A DNA stretch of 64,000 nt from Beroe ovata (taxonomy: Eukaryota > Ctenophora > Nuda > Beroida > Beroidae), in NCBI GenBank assembly GCA_946803715.1, contig CAMPET010000295.1, positions 10,189 through 74,188 of the forward strand, in the 5' to 3' direction. Position numbers and translations under genes: made by a program. How positions within the stretch are numbered: the stretch's first letter is position 1; the number at the start of each line of letters is the position of its first letter. Of this stretch, positions 23,713 to 35,500 are shown piece after piece. Under the pieces are notes generated by a model. It had not been told where the DNA came from. It did no database searches and saw only the letters and a list, made by a program, of their open reading frames with translations.

Positions 23713-26273
23713 ATGACTGGTATAACTGCTTCACCAAACAAAACAGAGCAGATTGACACAGAGGATGTGAGGCTGTACGTTCATCACGAGCGGTGAGTTG
23801 CTTTCCCCTGACACCACTTGAGATTGACATCAGTTTATTGTCTTGACACCAGTTTTTCGCCTTGACACCAGTTCATGGCCTTGACACCAGTTAATTGCCT
23901 TGACAGCAGTTTATGACCTTGACACCAGTTCATTGCCTTGACACCAGTTTATGGCCTTGACACCAGTTCATTGCCTTGACACCAGTTAATTGCGTTGACA
24001 CCAGTTGGTTGCCTTGACACCAGTTCATCACGTTGACACCCTTCTTTCCCTTGACACCAGTTTATTCCCTTGACACCAGTTTACTGCCTTTTCATAGAGC
24101 AATTCAACTTCATTTTTGAAACCACACTCCCACTCCAGGTTTCCAGATAGCTGTGGCATAATCAGAACAGTTCTTTTCGTTATGACAGTTCCTCTGTGTC
24201 TAGTTCTTGGAGTAATCAGGCTATTTATAGGATTCCAGGCCTTGGTCATACTGTGTATCCTACCAAAGCGTCTATCAATAAGAAGGTAAACTGCAATCAT
24301 AAGGTAAACTGCAATTTTCGGACACAATGCTATGCAGTAAAGGTCCCATAACTTTTGTGTAACAGATTGTTGGTTTCAAATAACATTCTCTTTTTTGCAG
24401 GTATTTCTTGAGGATAGTTCTGATGTTGATTGGAGTGTTTGTAAACGTTCAGAAACCACCTAACAAAGACGCTAAGCCCTCAGTAAGTCAACATCAGGGA
24501 CACCAGCCACATCAAATCTGAAAATCGCCACTTTGTTCTTTAGGAGTCACGAATCGATTGATACTGATCCAACTTAATCCAATCCTCAGGTGATAATCTG
24601 TAACCACGTATCAGTTCTGGATAGATTGATCATTGAGTGTTCCATGTCCTGTGTTACGGTGAGTGTGTCTGTGATTTGTGTTCCAGTGCCACATTGGCAC
24701 TGTGCCTGAAGTTCCCTGGTTTGCGCAACGCGCGATGTCAAATCGTCATACAGACATTATTTTCCTTATGCAATTCCGCGCACGTACGTTTATATTTTCT
24801 CGCGCGCGCGATGATTTGACGCGCAATTTTAGCATTCAGTATTCCGTGACAGCTATTTCACCAGCATCATGATGATAAATCTCATTCCCCCCTCAGTTGA
24901 GTGTTCGTGACATCCCACTTTTAGTGCGTCTTGTGGTGGGTTCCCTAGATCTGACTCCCAGACACGAGGCCCCACCTCCAACAACGGTGGCTAAGTCTCA
25001 CCTTGAGTCCTCGGACATACCCATCCTAGCAATGCCCGAGCAGATCATGACTAACGGTAACGGTGTTCTCAAGTTTGCATCTTGGCCGTTCAGCATCAGT
25101 CCCAACGTGCAAGTAGCGAGTATTGAGATGAAGCGGTTACACGTCTCCACTCCCTGCCTAACCCACCTCTTCTCTTCTCCTATCGGCGACTTCTTCTGGA
25201 TACTGTTCTGTCCTGTCAACTGGGCTAATGTCAGGTACGCTGTTACTTGGAAATAGCTTGTTACTTGTTTACAATCTATTCTTTTGAATATGCCATGTCA
25301 TCATGGTAATGATTGATGGGAATGTGAATGCCGAGATTTAATCGTTTTTTTGGCATTTTCTACTTCCATCCTCGTCCCACTCCCTAACAACACATGTCCA
25401 GATATCTTAGTCTCGAGGAGGACTGGAAAGATCGTAATCCGGAGCAGAGGGCGCAGGCCGCACAACACATGATCAGCAGTGAGCTGAACATCCCTGCACT
25501 CAAACTAACGTGTCACGATGTGGGCGAGTATAAGAAGAGTGTCGTGAAGGTGGAACTAGTCGATATCGACAGTCTGGTTCGGCAGGTTATCGAGGTTCTC
25601 CCTAATATACCTGAGAGTGAGATCCGAGCAGATCTCAGTGAGTAACAATTCGTGTGATACAGTTTTCCATTGTAATATTGCATCAGCTGGATTCGGGATC
25701 CGAGTTTCACTCCTCAACACTGTGTAATAGTGTTAAATGTGATTAGGCTATTAACTTCTGTGACAGAGTGGTCTGTGACAGAGTGGTCTGTACGTAACCT
25801 CACGGTTTCGATTCCTTGTTTAACATGCCGTAACTAATTTGTGTCACTCATGTTCAATCTGTGTCCCAGTTCGTACGAAAGATACGACGAAAACGATATA
25901 CAATCTCGTGAAAACAGTCCCAAATGAGGTGAAAAAAGCTCCCAAACCTAACGCCCCGCTCAAGGGGTCCGCCAGTAGCCTATTCAAGGATCCAGTAGCT
26001 AGAGCAAACACTCTGGAACTGAAAAAAGCGGAACTTATCGCTGAAGGGAGGAGGTAAGTGTTCAAATTGAGTTTGTTTTGTGACAGTTATATCACTAGAG
26101 AGCACGACCCCCAAAATACATGAGCTAAACATTGGCACAATATTTTCTCGAGATCAGTTATCATTTGATGGGTAGTCGTCAATTGATGATGATTATCATA
26201 GGGGAGATTACCTTGATGTAACAACTGTCACAGGAGGTATATAGAGAAGCATGGATTGCAAGTTGAGACCTAG
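23713..26273 (+). CDS. AUP1: AUP1, lipid-droplet/ERAD acyltransferase-like CUE protein
   Basis: Ancient ubiquitous protein 1: a monotopic membrane protein of ER and lipid droplets that recruits UBE2G2 for ERAD. Exons that join in frame: 23713-23792, 24139-24285 (hydrophobic hairpin, VIRLFIGFQALVILCILPKR), 24401-24482, 24590-24658 (VIICNHVSVLDRL, the acyltransferase NHxxxxD box in NHVSVLD form), 24687-? (TVPEVPWFAQRAM; 3' end unresolved), about 24896-25235 (TNGNGVLKFASWPFSI, diagnostic), 25402-25640 (ends in a CUE domain, RQVIEVLPNIPESEIRADLS), 25870-26053, and 26234-26273, which completes GRRRYIEKHGLQVET before the stop. The C-terminal region corresponds to the UBE2G2-binding segment. One internal splice junction, around 24750-24890, lies in a palindromic GCGCG stretch and I could not settle it. 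Confidence 0.88.
23815..24078. repeat. minisatellite TTGACACCAGTTNATTGCC in AUP1 intron 1
   Basis: About 12 units of 18-24 bp, each with CTTGACACCAGTT followed by a variable CATTGC, TATGGC or AATTGC. The TGACACCA core recurs in the satellites at 26.5, 34.4, 40.8, 53.6 and 61 kb. Confidence 0.95.
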
Positions 26274-26519
26274 GTCCTGCTCTCTCCCTACCACAGTCCT
26301 ATTCTGGTATAGTCACCTCTCCCTCTCTCTATCTCGGTGGGGTTATGTATACAGAACCTTCCTCATCAGGGGCAATACTTGATTTGTTGTTTCGGTACTC
26401 ACTTTGGAGCTGTCCGCGGGGGATGTTCGCTCCCTTTTCTGTAGACCGCATTTTCTCAAAATTCAAGAAAATCCTTCCCTGTATTTGCTCAAGGGCGACC
26501 GTGCCTCTCAGCAGCGGTG

Positions 26520-27380
26520 TCAGCAAGTTGTGACGTCACAGTAATGCAGTGGTGTCAACGAGTTGTTACGAAAGAGTACCCCAATCTTTACACGTAATGG
26601 TGTCAGCGCATTCCATCGCAAGCATTCCTTCGTCACAGTAATGCAGTGGTGTCAGCAAGTTGTGACGAATGAGTACCATGATCGTCACCAAACCCTGTTC
26701 TGACGAACTGATGTCAACGCAATCCATCGCGAGCATTCCTGCGTCACCGGTATGCAGCGGTGTCAGCAAGTTGTGACGAATAAGTACCCCAATCGTCACA
26801 CAGGCCTGTTCTGACGAACTGGTGTCAGCGCATTCCATCGCAAGCATTCCTACGTCACAGTTATGCAGTGGTGTCAGCAAGTTGTGACGAATGAGTCCCC
26901 CAATCGTCACACAGCACTGTTCTGACGAACTGGTGTCAGCGCATTCCATCGCAAGCATTCCTACGTCACAGTTATGCAGTGGTGTCAGCATGTTGTGACG
27001 AATGGGGTACCCAATCGTCACACATGCCTGTTCTGACGAACTGGTGTCAGCGCATTCCATCGCAAGCATTCCTACGTCACAGTAGATCAGTGGTGTCAGC
27101 AAGTTGTGACGAATGAGTACCCCAATCGTCACACGGCCCTGTTCTGACGAACCGGTGTAAGCGCATTCCATTGCAAGCATTCCTACGTCACAGTTATGCA
27201 GTGGTTTCAGCAAGTTGTGACGAATAAGTACCCAAATCGTCACACTGCCCTGCTGTGACGAACTGGTGTCAGCGCAATCTGCACATTCCATCGCGAGCAT
27301 TAATAAGCATTCCTACGTCACCGGTAATCGGTATGAAGTAGTTGTGACGAATGAGCACCCTGTACCCCAATCGTCAAAAC
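26520..27380. repeat. satellite array, 111-bp period
   Basis: About seven and a half units. The GCATTCCATCGCAAGCATTC block recurs at 26830, 26941 and 27052, exactly 111 bp apart. Each unit contains ATGCAGTGGTGTCAGCAAGT, TGTGACGAATGAGTACCCCA and GTTCTGACGAACTGGTGTCA. As 111 is a multiple of three, the minus strand stays open for 244 codons (MLAMECADTSSSEQ repeats). That ORF is a by-product of the period, not a gene. The same family appears at 34370-34825. Confidence 0.95.
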
Positions 27381-27389
27381 ATTGAAACA

Positions 27390-27930
27390 TATCTGCTGAG
27401 ACTTGAAAGGAAGATGGTTGTAATGCTCCCTCGTTAGATAATAAGCAGACATAACAATATTCCTCGGGAACTTAAATGTTCTCTCTAGAAGAAAATTTCC
27501 CCTCTCCCTCGTTGCGGACTACCTTTATGGACATCCCCTTTCCTTCCTTTGTTCATCGACACGTTGATAGGAATTATAGCATACGAGTCTCCCTTACTTT
27601 CACCAGCTACTATCCCCAGCATCCTATTATAGTCATCATAGCCGGGAATATAGAATGTAGAATTATTTTCGTTTTTGTTTTTCGTTCTTATTATGCTGAA
27701 AGTTTTTAGATCGCTGTTGCTGAAAGTTTTAGAACTATTAGGATGCCTTCGTGTATAATTATTTGACTTTTGATGTAATTCCATATTATGATGCTAAATC
27801 ATTTTATAGTTTCAGAGTGTTTTCTCGTCCCATTAATTTGAGTCGCTTCTTTACTTGTTCTCATTCAGTTACCAAATTCTTATATAGATATTACAAATCC
27901 CTCTCTAATCCCTCATCCCAGTCTCTAGCC
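27390..27930. other. FKBP upstream region
   Basis: No gene seen. The ORF open upstream of the FKBP start (from 27751) has no protein-like character; the FKBP ATG is taken at 27931. Confidence 0.5.
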
Positions 27931-28482
27931 ATGTCTGCTATCCCCGTTTCCAATGGTGTCACCAAGCAGGTCCTCGTTGCCGGGCAACCTGGCGCCAAGC
28001 CTGTCACCAAGAACTCCCGGGTGACGGTACACTGTACTGGCATGTTGACTGACGGTTTGGTTAAGTTCTGGAGTACCCGGGATCCCGGGCAGTCTGCCTT
28101 CACTTTCAATGCGGGAGTAGGGCAGGTTAGTAGTGCTCCGTGATCTTTTCATTTAGGATCTGTTTGATCTAGGATAAATCGTGATCAGTTATCGAATGAT
28201 CAGTTTTCTGTTGTCACAGATGTTGATTACCTAATCACACATTAATATTTAATTGGCCTATTATAATATTGGGACAATATTGGAGTATTGGACTATATTC
28301 TCAATCGAATGTCGCAGGTCATCGCCGGATGGGACGAGGGGTGCATGACCATGGTACAGGGGGAGAAGTCCCGGATATCTATGTCTGGTGAGAAGGGATA
28401 TGGTGCTGGGGGTTTCCCAGCATGGAAAATACCCCCTAATGCGGGACTCACCTTCGAGCTAGAGATCATCAACATCCAGTAG
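27931..28482 (+). CDS. FKBP12-type peptidyl-prolyl isomerase, plant-like motifs
   Basis: Cytosolic single-domain FKBP (prolyl isomerase; FK506/rapamycin-binding family). Two exons, 27931-28125 and 28318-28482, join in phase 0 to 119 residues, the usual FKBP12 size plus a short N-terminal extension. Seen: SRVTVHCTGMLTDG; KFWSTRDPGQSAFTFNAGVG; VIAGWDEGCMTM with the pocket Trp; KGYGAGGFPAWKIPPNAGLT; and FELEIINIQ. The KFWST(K/R)DPGQ and GAGGFPAW segments are those of plant and protist FKBP12. Animal FKBP1A has KFDSSRDRNKPF and a different loop. The pocket Asp37 is replaced by Trp and Tyr26 by Cys; Trp59 and Tyr82 equivalents are kept. Followed by the GTSF1-like gene 347 bp downstream. Confidence 0.93.
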
Positions 28483-28829
28483 GATATTCGTTCCAAGCTT
28501 TTATACTTTATTTGTCATAAAATTTTATTTATATTATGTACTTTTTGACATGTAATGGTTTTCTCATATCAAGACTAAGAGCTGGCCTTTTCGCTTTTTT
28601 TTATCTGATTTATGATAAGATTATCTTGATATACTCTATCATGCTGGTTTGACTGCTCATCTGTCATAGAAGCCTACCTATCTCTCTCATCTGTTGCTCT
28701 CTGAGAGTAATTAAGTCACATGTTTCTTAGTTGCCATGTTTCACTGTCCGATCTCAGTTTATCTGACACTCTCCATACTATATCTCCCCCATATACAACT
28801 CGCTAGCAACAACTACTCAATTAGTAACC
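28483..28829. other. spacer FKBP-GTSF1-like
   Basis: Short AT- and C/T-rich spacer. No other gene seen. Confidence 0.5.
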
Positions 28830-30171
28830 ATGTCCCATGCTGTGGTGAAAGCTGACAAGGACGAGCTGATCCCGTGCCCGTACGACCCTGTACACATGAT
28901 CAGTCAGATGAGGTTCCCCTACCACCTCATCAAGTGCAGGAAAAACCACAATGGGCGGGAGTACCAGCAGTGCCCCTTTGATGCGAAACACGTGATACTC
29001 CGCTCTGAATACGCTAAGCACGTGGAAGGGTGCGACAAGAGGGCTATCATTGAGCCACAGTTAGTGTTGGATGACACCCATACTATAGAAATACCCGAGT
29101 CCAAGGCTCATGAGATCCAAGCTGCGCTGTCAAACGAGTGGGATATACCCGTCCATTCTGCAGCGGCCACCAATAGTTTTAGTGGGGGACAACACGAGGT
29201 TAACTCCTTCAGACACTTTGATACTCGCAGCGACCATGGTTCATCGAATAGCTTGGCTGGAGCGTCCAATGGTAACAGTTTTTCTAGTTTCAAAGCACCA
29301 GTTGGAGCCAGTGCTCAGAACAACAATGGTTACAATAGTTACCAGTCACATAAGGAGGCAGCTGCACAACCTTCCTACAACAGTTACCATGACAACAACC
29401 AGTCACACCATGACAACAACTACCAGTCACCAAGTGGTGCACGGGCACAACCCTCACCCACTCCCAACTTTGCACCGCAACCCACGGTGACTGTACCACA
29501 GCCTGCTATACCGCGAAAACCCAGGGCCAGCAGTAAGAAAGGGTGTTCATCATCAGATAGCTGCGGAAGTTCAGAGTATTCGTGTGATCTACAGAAACCG
29601 TCCTCAGTAGGGCGTGGTCGGGCTGCTGTGGGCGGCACAGTTACTCAGATTCCGGTGGAGGGCAACAAGATGGGACCCCACAGTTACGAGATAAAGCCCA
29701 CCTTCCCGGGGCATGCTGAGTGTTACAACTCTCCCCCATCTCCCCCTCCCTCCTCCTCCGCCATAGGGAGAGGTTGTGACGGGGGGAAAGCTCCCGCCTC
29801 TGGGCCGCCCTCCTCATTTGGGCGTGGTCGAGCAAACCCCAGGTTTGACGATGAGATCCCAGTGAGGAGGCCTGGGTTCACTGAGAGGCAGTCTCTGGAG
29901 AAGGACAAACAAAAGTATTTAAAAAAGATCAGAGAGTGCAAAGCTCTTGAAGATAGACTCCACGCTGGAGAAGTGCTGGAAGAAAACCAGGTAATATTTG
30001 AGATTAAAACATTAAAACTGTCAAATTATTTTGCTGGTGTTTTGATGTTATGAGTTTTGTAAGATATCTATATCCATCGCCCAGGTAGCTAAAGTAGCAC
30101 TGCAAGCCTCCTACATGAACGAGTTGAACAAGATCAGTAAGAAGCTGGAGAAGATGGATCTGTGTAGCTAG
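28830..30171 (+). CDS. GTSF1-like CHHC zinc-finger protein with long RG-rich tail
   Basis: Member of the U11-48K/GTSF1 CHHC zinc-finger family. In animals GTSF1 (Asterix) is a cofactor of PIWI proteins in transposon silencing. Exons 28830-29990 and 30085-30171 join in phase 0, about 415 residues. Finger 1: [20 protein letters not shown] then C (about residues 16-36). Finger 2: [20 protein letters not shown] then C (about 48-68). The conserved [10 protein letters not shown] link is present. The rest is unusual: a long Asn/Ser/Gln-rich region with repeated [14 protein letters not shown] and YQSPSGA; a Pro-rich part; a Ser/Cys patch ([19 protein letters not shown]); RG motifs [14 protein letters not shown] and FGRGRAN; then a C-terminal coiled coil. 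Vertebrate GTSF1 is only about 167 residues. The RG motifs could be methylarginine sites read by Tudor proteins (inference). Confidence 0.9.
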
Positions 30172-30802
30172 CACAGGACTTGGCACCAGCTTCTTCTCTG
30201 TGGTATTTGTTATGTTGAAAATGAAACAATAGGTTTGCCAGCAGTTTTGTTCACAAAATACAAACAATCAAAACGATGCTTCCTACTACAACGATGGTCT
30301 CTACTATTGTAATTATTTCTCACAATGATCATTGAACGATAATGCAATGTCATGAGGCGTCCATCATAAGTCATATTGTCTAGAGTTTATTGATGCAAAA
30401 ATACAAAAAATAGTTAAAATGGGGATTGGAATATTGGACATAGGTTCTCTTTTATCATATGTTGTTTTAAATTCAAACTAAGTAATGTGTAAATCATGGT
30501 TTTAGCTAGCGTGATATGTTATAATCATCTAATTGGTAGTTTCTTAACCTTTCACTACCACTACCTTTACATCGTTGTTTTCGATTTTGAAATTGTAAAT
30601 AATTTCTTTATTTCGTACTATTGTTGAATTAGACGTAATGATTCAAGTTCTTAATTCAATATGGTCTTGTTTATTTAAGCATCAGTTCATATAACTATAG
30701 TTTTCTCATTTGAAACCACCTTTCGAGACATTAGAATATCAATCGTAATTTACTCTCATTTCACCCTCCTGACAATTTCATTCCCACTAGCTGTTATAGG
30801 AA
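30172..30802. other. spacer GTSF1-like-LIPT1
   Basis: AT-rich. No gene recognised. Confidence 0.5.
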
Positions 30803-32363
30803 ATGTCTGCCTGTATTAGAGCAGGGAAAAAAGCTAAGGTCATCCTATCCCAAGTGACGGATGTGTACCAAAACTTGGCCCTCGAGAACTGGATCCTCAA
30901 CAATTGGAACTTTGCCAGGTTTAACTGTCTGCTTGTCTACCAGAACACTCCCTGTCTTGTGATTGGCCGGTTTCAGAACACGTGGAGGGAAGTGAACGTC
31001 CCACTTGCAACACAGGCAGGTTTTTTAGACGTGAATATGCCTCCTCATTTTGATTTCCCCTCATGATAGGGGTACAGAGATACCCGTCAAGTTTCGATGT
31101 GGCTTCCCAATTATGGCATTACCGAGAATCCTAGTCGAGCAGTTGAACATCCCTTGATTTACATAAACTTCTATATCCTAATCCACCTATGTTCCCTCTC
31201 ACTCATACGATTACCACTTCTGTCCAGGAGTCCCCATTGCTCGTCGTGTGAGTGGTGGAGGGACAGTCTACCATGACCTGGGAAATATCAACTTCTCCTT
31301 CTTCTCCGACAAGAAGTCTCATTGTCCTCCTTCAAACCTGGCTTTCCTATCAGGTAACTGAGTACTGCATGAGTCTGTCTGTCGGTCAAATATTATTGAT
31401 CATCTGTGTAATGAACTATTTGAATATGATTTCCCTCTCGACTGAGTGGACACAAAGCTAACACACCTGATCTAACTAACACTCACGCACTGAACACAGG
31501 GGTCCTGAATGAGAAGTACAATATGGGTGTCAATGTGAACAAGAGACATGATCTATACATCGGAGAGAGGAAAATATCAGGGAGTGCTAGTCGGCTCATC
31601 AGAAACAGTGAGACACCGCTTCTTCTCATTTGTTAATGAGATAATTGAAATCATATCAATGAAATCATGTTCTTGACACCAATTGTTTCACCGACAATGG
31701 AATGTCGCCGAAATTCTGCGATTTCACCAAGTTCAAACCTTCTCAGGTTCGTTTCATCACTGTACATTGCTGGTCAACTCTGATCTGTCTGCTCTTCGTA
31801 ATCTACTGAGTGGAGACCCTGAAATTGTGTCCTCGGCCACCACCTCCCTGTCCAGCCCTACCACCTCCCTCTGTGAGGAACATGCGCGTCACACTGCTGC
31901 AACATCACGTAACTCCATGGCAACGTCACGTGACTCCATAGCAACATCACGTGACTCCATAGCAACATCACATGACTCCATAGCAACGTCACGCGTTACT
32001 TCTTTATCACCGCGTGACATTATTGACAATGTTGCGGAGAGTTACTTGTCGTTGTACGATGGTACAGATTCAGAACAGATAGGATATTGGAGCGGAGAGC
32101 AGTTCTGTGACAGCTCAGTCCTGCTCGTTGACCAAATTCCTGGTCACGTGACAAACTCCGAGCATGTGACGGACGATTGGATATTTGGCAAATCTCCAAA
32201 GTTTACGAGGACGTTCACAACTCTGAATGGGGGTGTTGTAACGGTAACAGTTGATAAGGGTTTGATTTGCGAGGTGAAGGGGTCGTGTGATCTGAGGGAT
32301 TTATTAGGATTGAAGTATGATGTCAGTATGATATCGGAGATACTCGAAGTTGAAAAGAAATGA
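30803..32363 (+). CDS. LIPT1: mitochondrial lipoyltransferase 1
   Basis: Lipoyl amidotransferase that transfers lipoate to E2 subunits of 2-oxoacid dehydrogenases in mitochondria. Four exons with matching phases: 30803-31019, 31228-31353, 31500-31607 and 31747-32363, about 355 residues. Seen: VYQNLALENWIL; PCLVIGRFQNTWREVNVPLA; the signature VPIARRVSGGGTVYHDLGNI; RHDLYIGERKISGSASRLI, with the catalytic-type Lys in RKISGSA; FHHCTLLVNSDLSAL; DDWIFGKSPKFTRTF. The vertebrate protein is similar in length (about 370). Odd: exon 4 carries a tandem repeat giving ATSRDSI units where the family has a variable loop. WDR46 starts only 233 bp downstream on the same strand. Confidence 0.95.
31894..31996 (+). 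repeat. coding minisatellite in LIPT1 exon 4
   Basis: About five copies of a 21-bp unit (GCAACATCACGTGACTCCAT plus A) encoding ATSRDSI, with small changes. It is in frame and sits in a linker between the two LIPT1 domains. Confidence 0.9.
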
Positions 32364-32596
32364 TAGAACGTTGTGACCTCTTTTGACTTTTTGATACATC
32401 GAAGCGTTGGATAGTTGGTTTCTATCAGTACAGGCAAATAGGCACTTTTCTACGTTTTGTAAATTGTAAATTATTGTGATCTGATGTAATGTTGATATCT
32501 GGTATCCAAGATCAAACTGTCAGTTCGCGTATGAAGCATGACAGTATGACCAACAGTACCCAGCACTCTAACTCTCCAACACTGTTAGAATAGGAC

Positions 32597-35500
32597 ATGG
32601 GGAGGAAACGGAAGCGCACCAACATACCAGATCCAGGCGAACTGAAGGCTGCCTCCAAGACATTCTCACGAGGCGAGGTGCAGGACGTCAAGTCTATCCA
32701 AGACAAGAAGTTGAAGAGGGAGGTGATGGTGAGAGAGAAGAAGAATGCTCTGGCTATCAAATCTGCCGCACTGCAGCAACTACTCATGCCTGAGGTTGGT
32801 TGTTCTCGTTACAATATGTTGGACACATCACACGGACACATTTTTGCAACCCCCATGTTTCTTCTAGTAGCTAATTGTGAAATGCAACCACAGGAGCGTG
32901 GTTGTCTTGAGGCGGAGGAGGGCGAGAGGACGATGAAGTTCAAACAGAGTGAGATTGTCAAGCACGTGGATGTGGGGAGCGCGCGCAAACACTTCTCCCT
33001 CTCCCTTCCCCATCACGGCCCCTACAAGTGTGCCTACTCACGGAATGGCAGGTAATGTTCTCTTCTTTGAGAACATGATTGACAAACTAAATTCGTATCA
33101 TTGGGGAGAGTCTGAATACTCTTCTCTTACCATGTTAGTTACTGTGGCATCTCACACCATTTAGGAAGTTACTGATAGGTGGACAGAAAGGTCACGTGGC
33201 CACGTTTGATTGGCAGACTGGGCAACTAGGCTGTGAGTTCCACGTTAAGGAGACGATCAGGGATACCGCGTGGTTACACAACCGGGACTACATAGCAGTC
33301 GCACAGAAGAAGGTTTGTACTTAGCCATGCTCTGAACAAGAATCAACTCATTTTCTTCTTTTTGTGATAATGTTCCTGCTCCTTCCCCAGTCTCTAACTC
33401 CCCCTCTCTACTCCCCAGTATGCGTATTTCACCAGTCTCTAACTCCCCCTCTCTCCCCAGTATGCGTATTTCACCAGTCTCTAACTCCCCTCTCTCTCTA
33501 CTCCCCAGTATGCGTATATATACGACAGCACGGGCACTGAGCTTCACAAACTACAGAATCACATACACCCAGTTCACCTGGACTACTTGCCGTACCACTG
33601 GTTACTGGTGTCCACCGGTGCTACTGGTTTCCTCAAGTACACTGATGTCTCCATTGGGAAGTTGGTGGTGGAGCTGAAAACCAGGCTCGGACAGCCCCAC
33701 TCCATGGGACACAACCCGTGGAACTCTGTGGTACATCTGGGTAAGTCTTCACGCCCCGGGGTAAACGACCAAATATGGTTACCGGTATGTGTACAGCGTA
33801 CACATGGAGGGGAAAGTGGACGGAAAGAAAAAGACGCGCACTTTACAGTGGAAACTGCTTACAATTGCTAACAAGTGCGCGTCTTTTTCCTTCTTTTCGC
33901 CTTTTTCTTCCATGCGTACACATACGCGTAATGGCCATTGTGATTGACTTGAAGTTCCGTCCAATGTTTCTGTGTGATGATCCTGTACTAACAACAACTC
34001 AAGTCCCATTGTTCCCTCCCTCTCCTTCTTTCCTCACTTCTACTCATCATCACTACTCATCACCACTACTCATCACCCCCTCATCACCTCTCTCTGCTCT
34101 CCTCACCTAACCTCCCCCCTCCCCGGCAGGTCACAATAACGGGACAGTTACAATGTGGAGTCCGGGGATGAAGGATCCGTTAGTGAAGATGTTGTGTCAC
34201 CACGGGCCCGTTACTGCACTTGCGGTGGACTCATCCGGCAGGTNTTATGCAGGGTGCGGGACACAACTGACCTGACTAACTGAAAAATGAAAATGATTCC
34301 AAAAACTAAAGCAGGGGTTTGGGGCGCAGGTTTTTTTATACTAAACTTCGAGGCCTGTCAAGGTGTTCTTATTGCATACTGGTGTCAACACATTCCTACG
34401 TCAGAGGAATGCAGTGGTGTCAGCAAGTTATGACGAATGAGTCCTCCATTCGTATCAGAGGCCTGTTATGACGTACTGCATACTGATTACTGGTGTCAAC
34501 TCATTTATACGTCAGAGTTATGTAGTGGTGTCAGCAATTTATGACGATTGAGTCCCCATTCGTCACAGAGACCTGTTATGACGTAGGTATTACATACTGG
34601 TGTCAACAAATTCCTAAGTCAGGGTTATGCAGTGGTGTCAGCACGTTATGACGAATGGGTCTCCATTCGTCACCGAGACCCGTAATTACGTACTGGTGTC
34701 AAGTCATTCCTACGTCAAAGGAATGCACTATAAAGTGGTGTCAGCCTGATATGACGAATGAGTCCAACATTCGTATCAGAGGCCTGCCATGACGTTCTGC
34801 ATACTGGTGTCAGCAAATTATGACACACACACACACGCGCGTACACACACAATCACACACAGTACACACAGTACACACACAGACACACCCAACGGCCAAC
34901 ACACACACACAGTACACACACACACTCGCGTCTCACACACACACACCTTCACACACATACATACACACAGTACACACACAGTACACACACAGTACACACA
35001 GAGTTCGCGCACAGAACACATACATACACATACACACACAGTACACACACACACACACATACACACACAGACACACACACTTACATACACACACACACAG
35101 GAACATGGTGACATGTGGCATGGACAAGCAGATGAAGGTGTGGGATGTCAGGACTTACAAGGAATCGCTCTCCTACTACTCCCACAGACCAGGATCACAC
35201 CTTGCTATTTCACAGACCGGACTATTTGCTGTCTCACTCGGCGGACAAGTTCAGGTATGGTTGTGTGAAGATAAGCATCACTCCCATTTTGAGATGATTG
35301 CCTACTACCATGAATGCTAAATTAGAGCTATCAGCAAATAAACACAAGTTTGGAGTGGCAAGGTTCCCAAGTGCCTTATACCCCTTATTTCACTTGTACC
35401 TAAATATGGGAGAATCTTATTATCGTTGGGTGTATGATATCACCTCAAATGAGCGCCTTGTTGCCAGGTTTGGAAAGACGCATTCAAAACAAAGCAAAAA

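Noticed and set aside
23815-24078. CRISPR-like array in AUP1 intron 1
   Set aside because: Units are head-to-tail with no unique spacers of constant length, and the DNA is animal; it is a minisatellite.
26566-27300. 244-codon minus-strand ORF with MLAMECADTSSSEQ repeats
   Set aside because: It is the 111-bp satellite read in one frame; the period is a multiple of three, so stops are avoided as a by-product. No start context, no splice sites, no family.
34789-35320. His/Thr- and Cys/Val-repeat ORFs on both strands
   Set aside because: Translations of the (CA)n microsatellite in WDR46 intron 5; the true exon begins at 35101 in another context.
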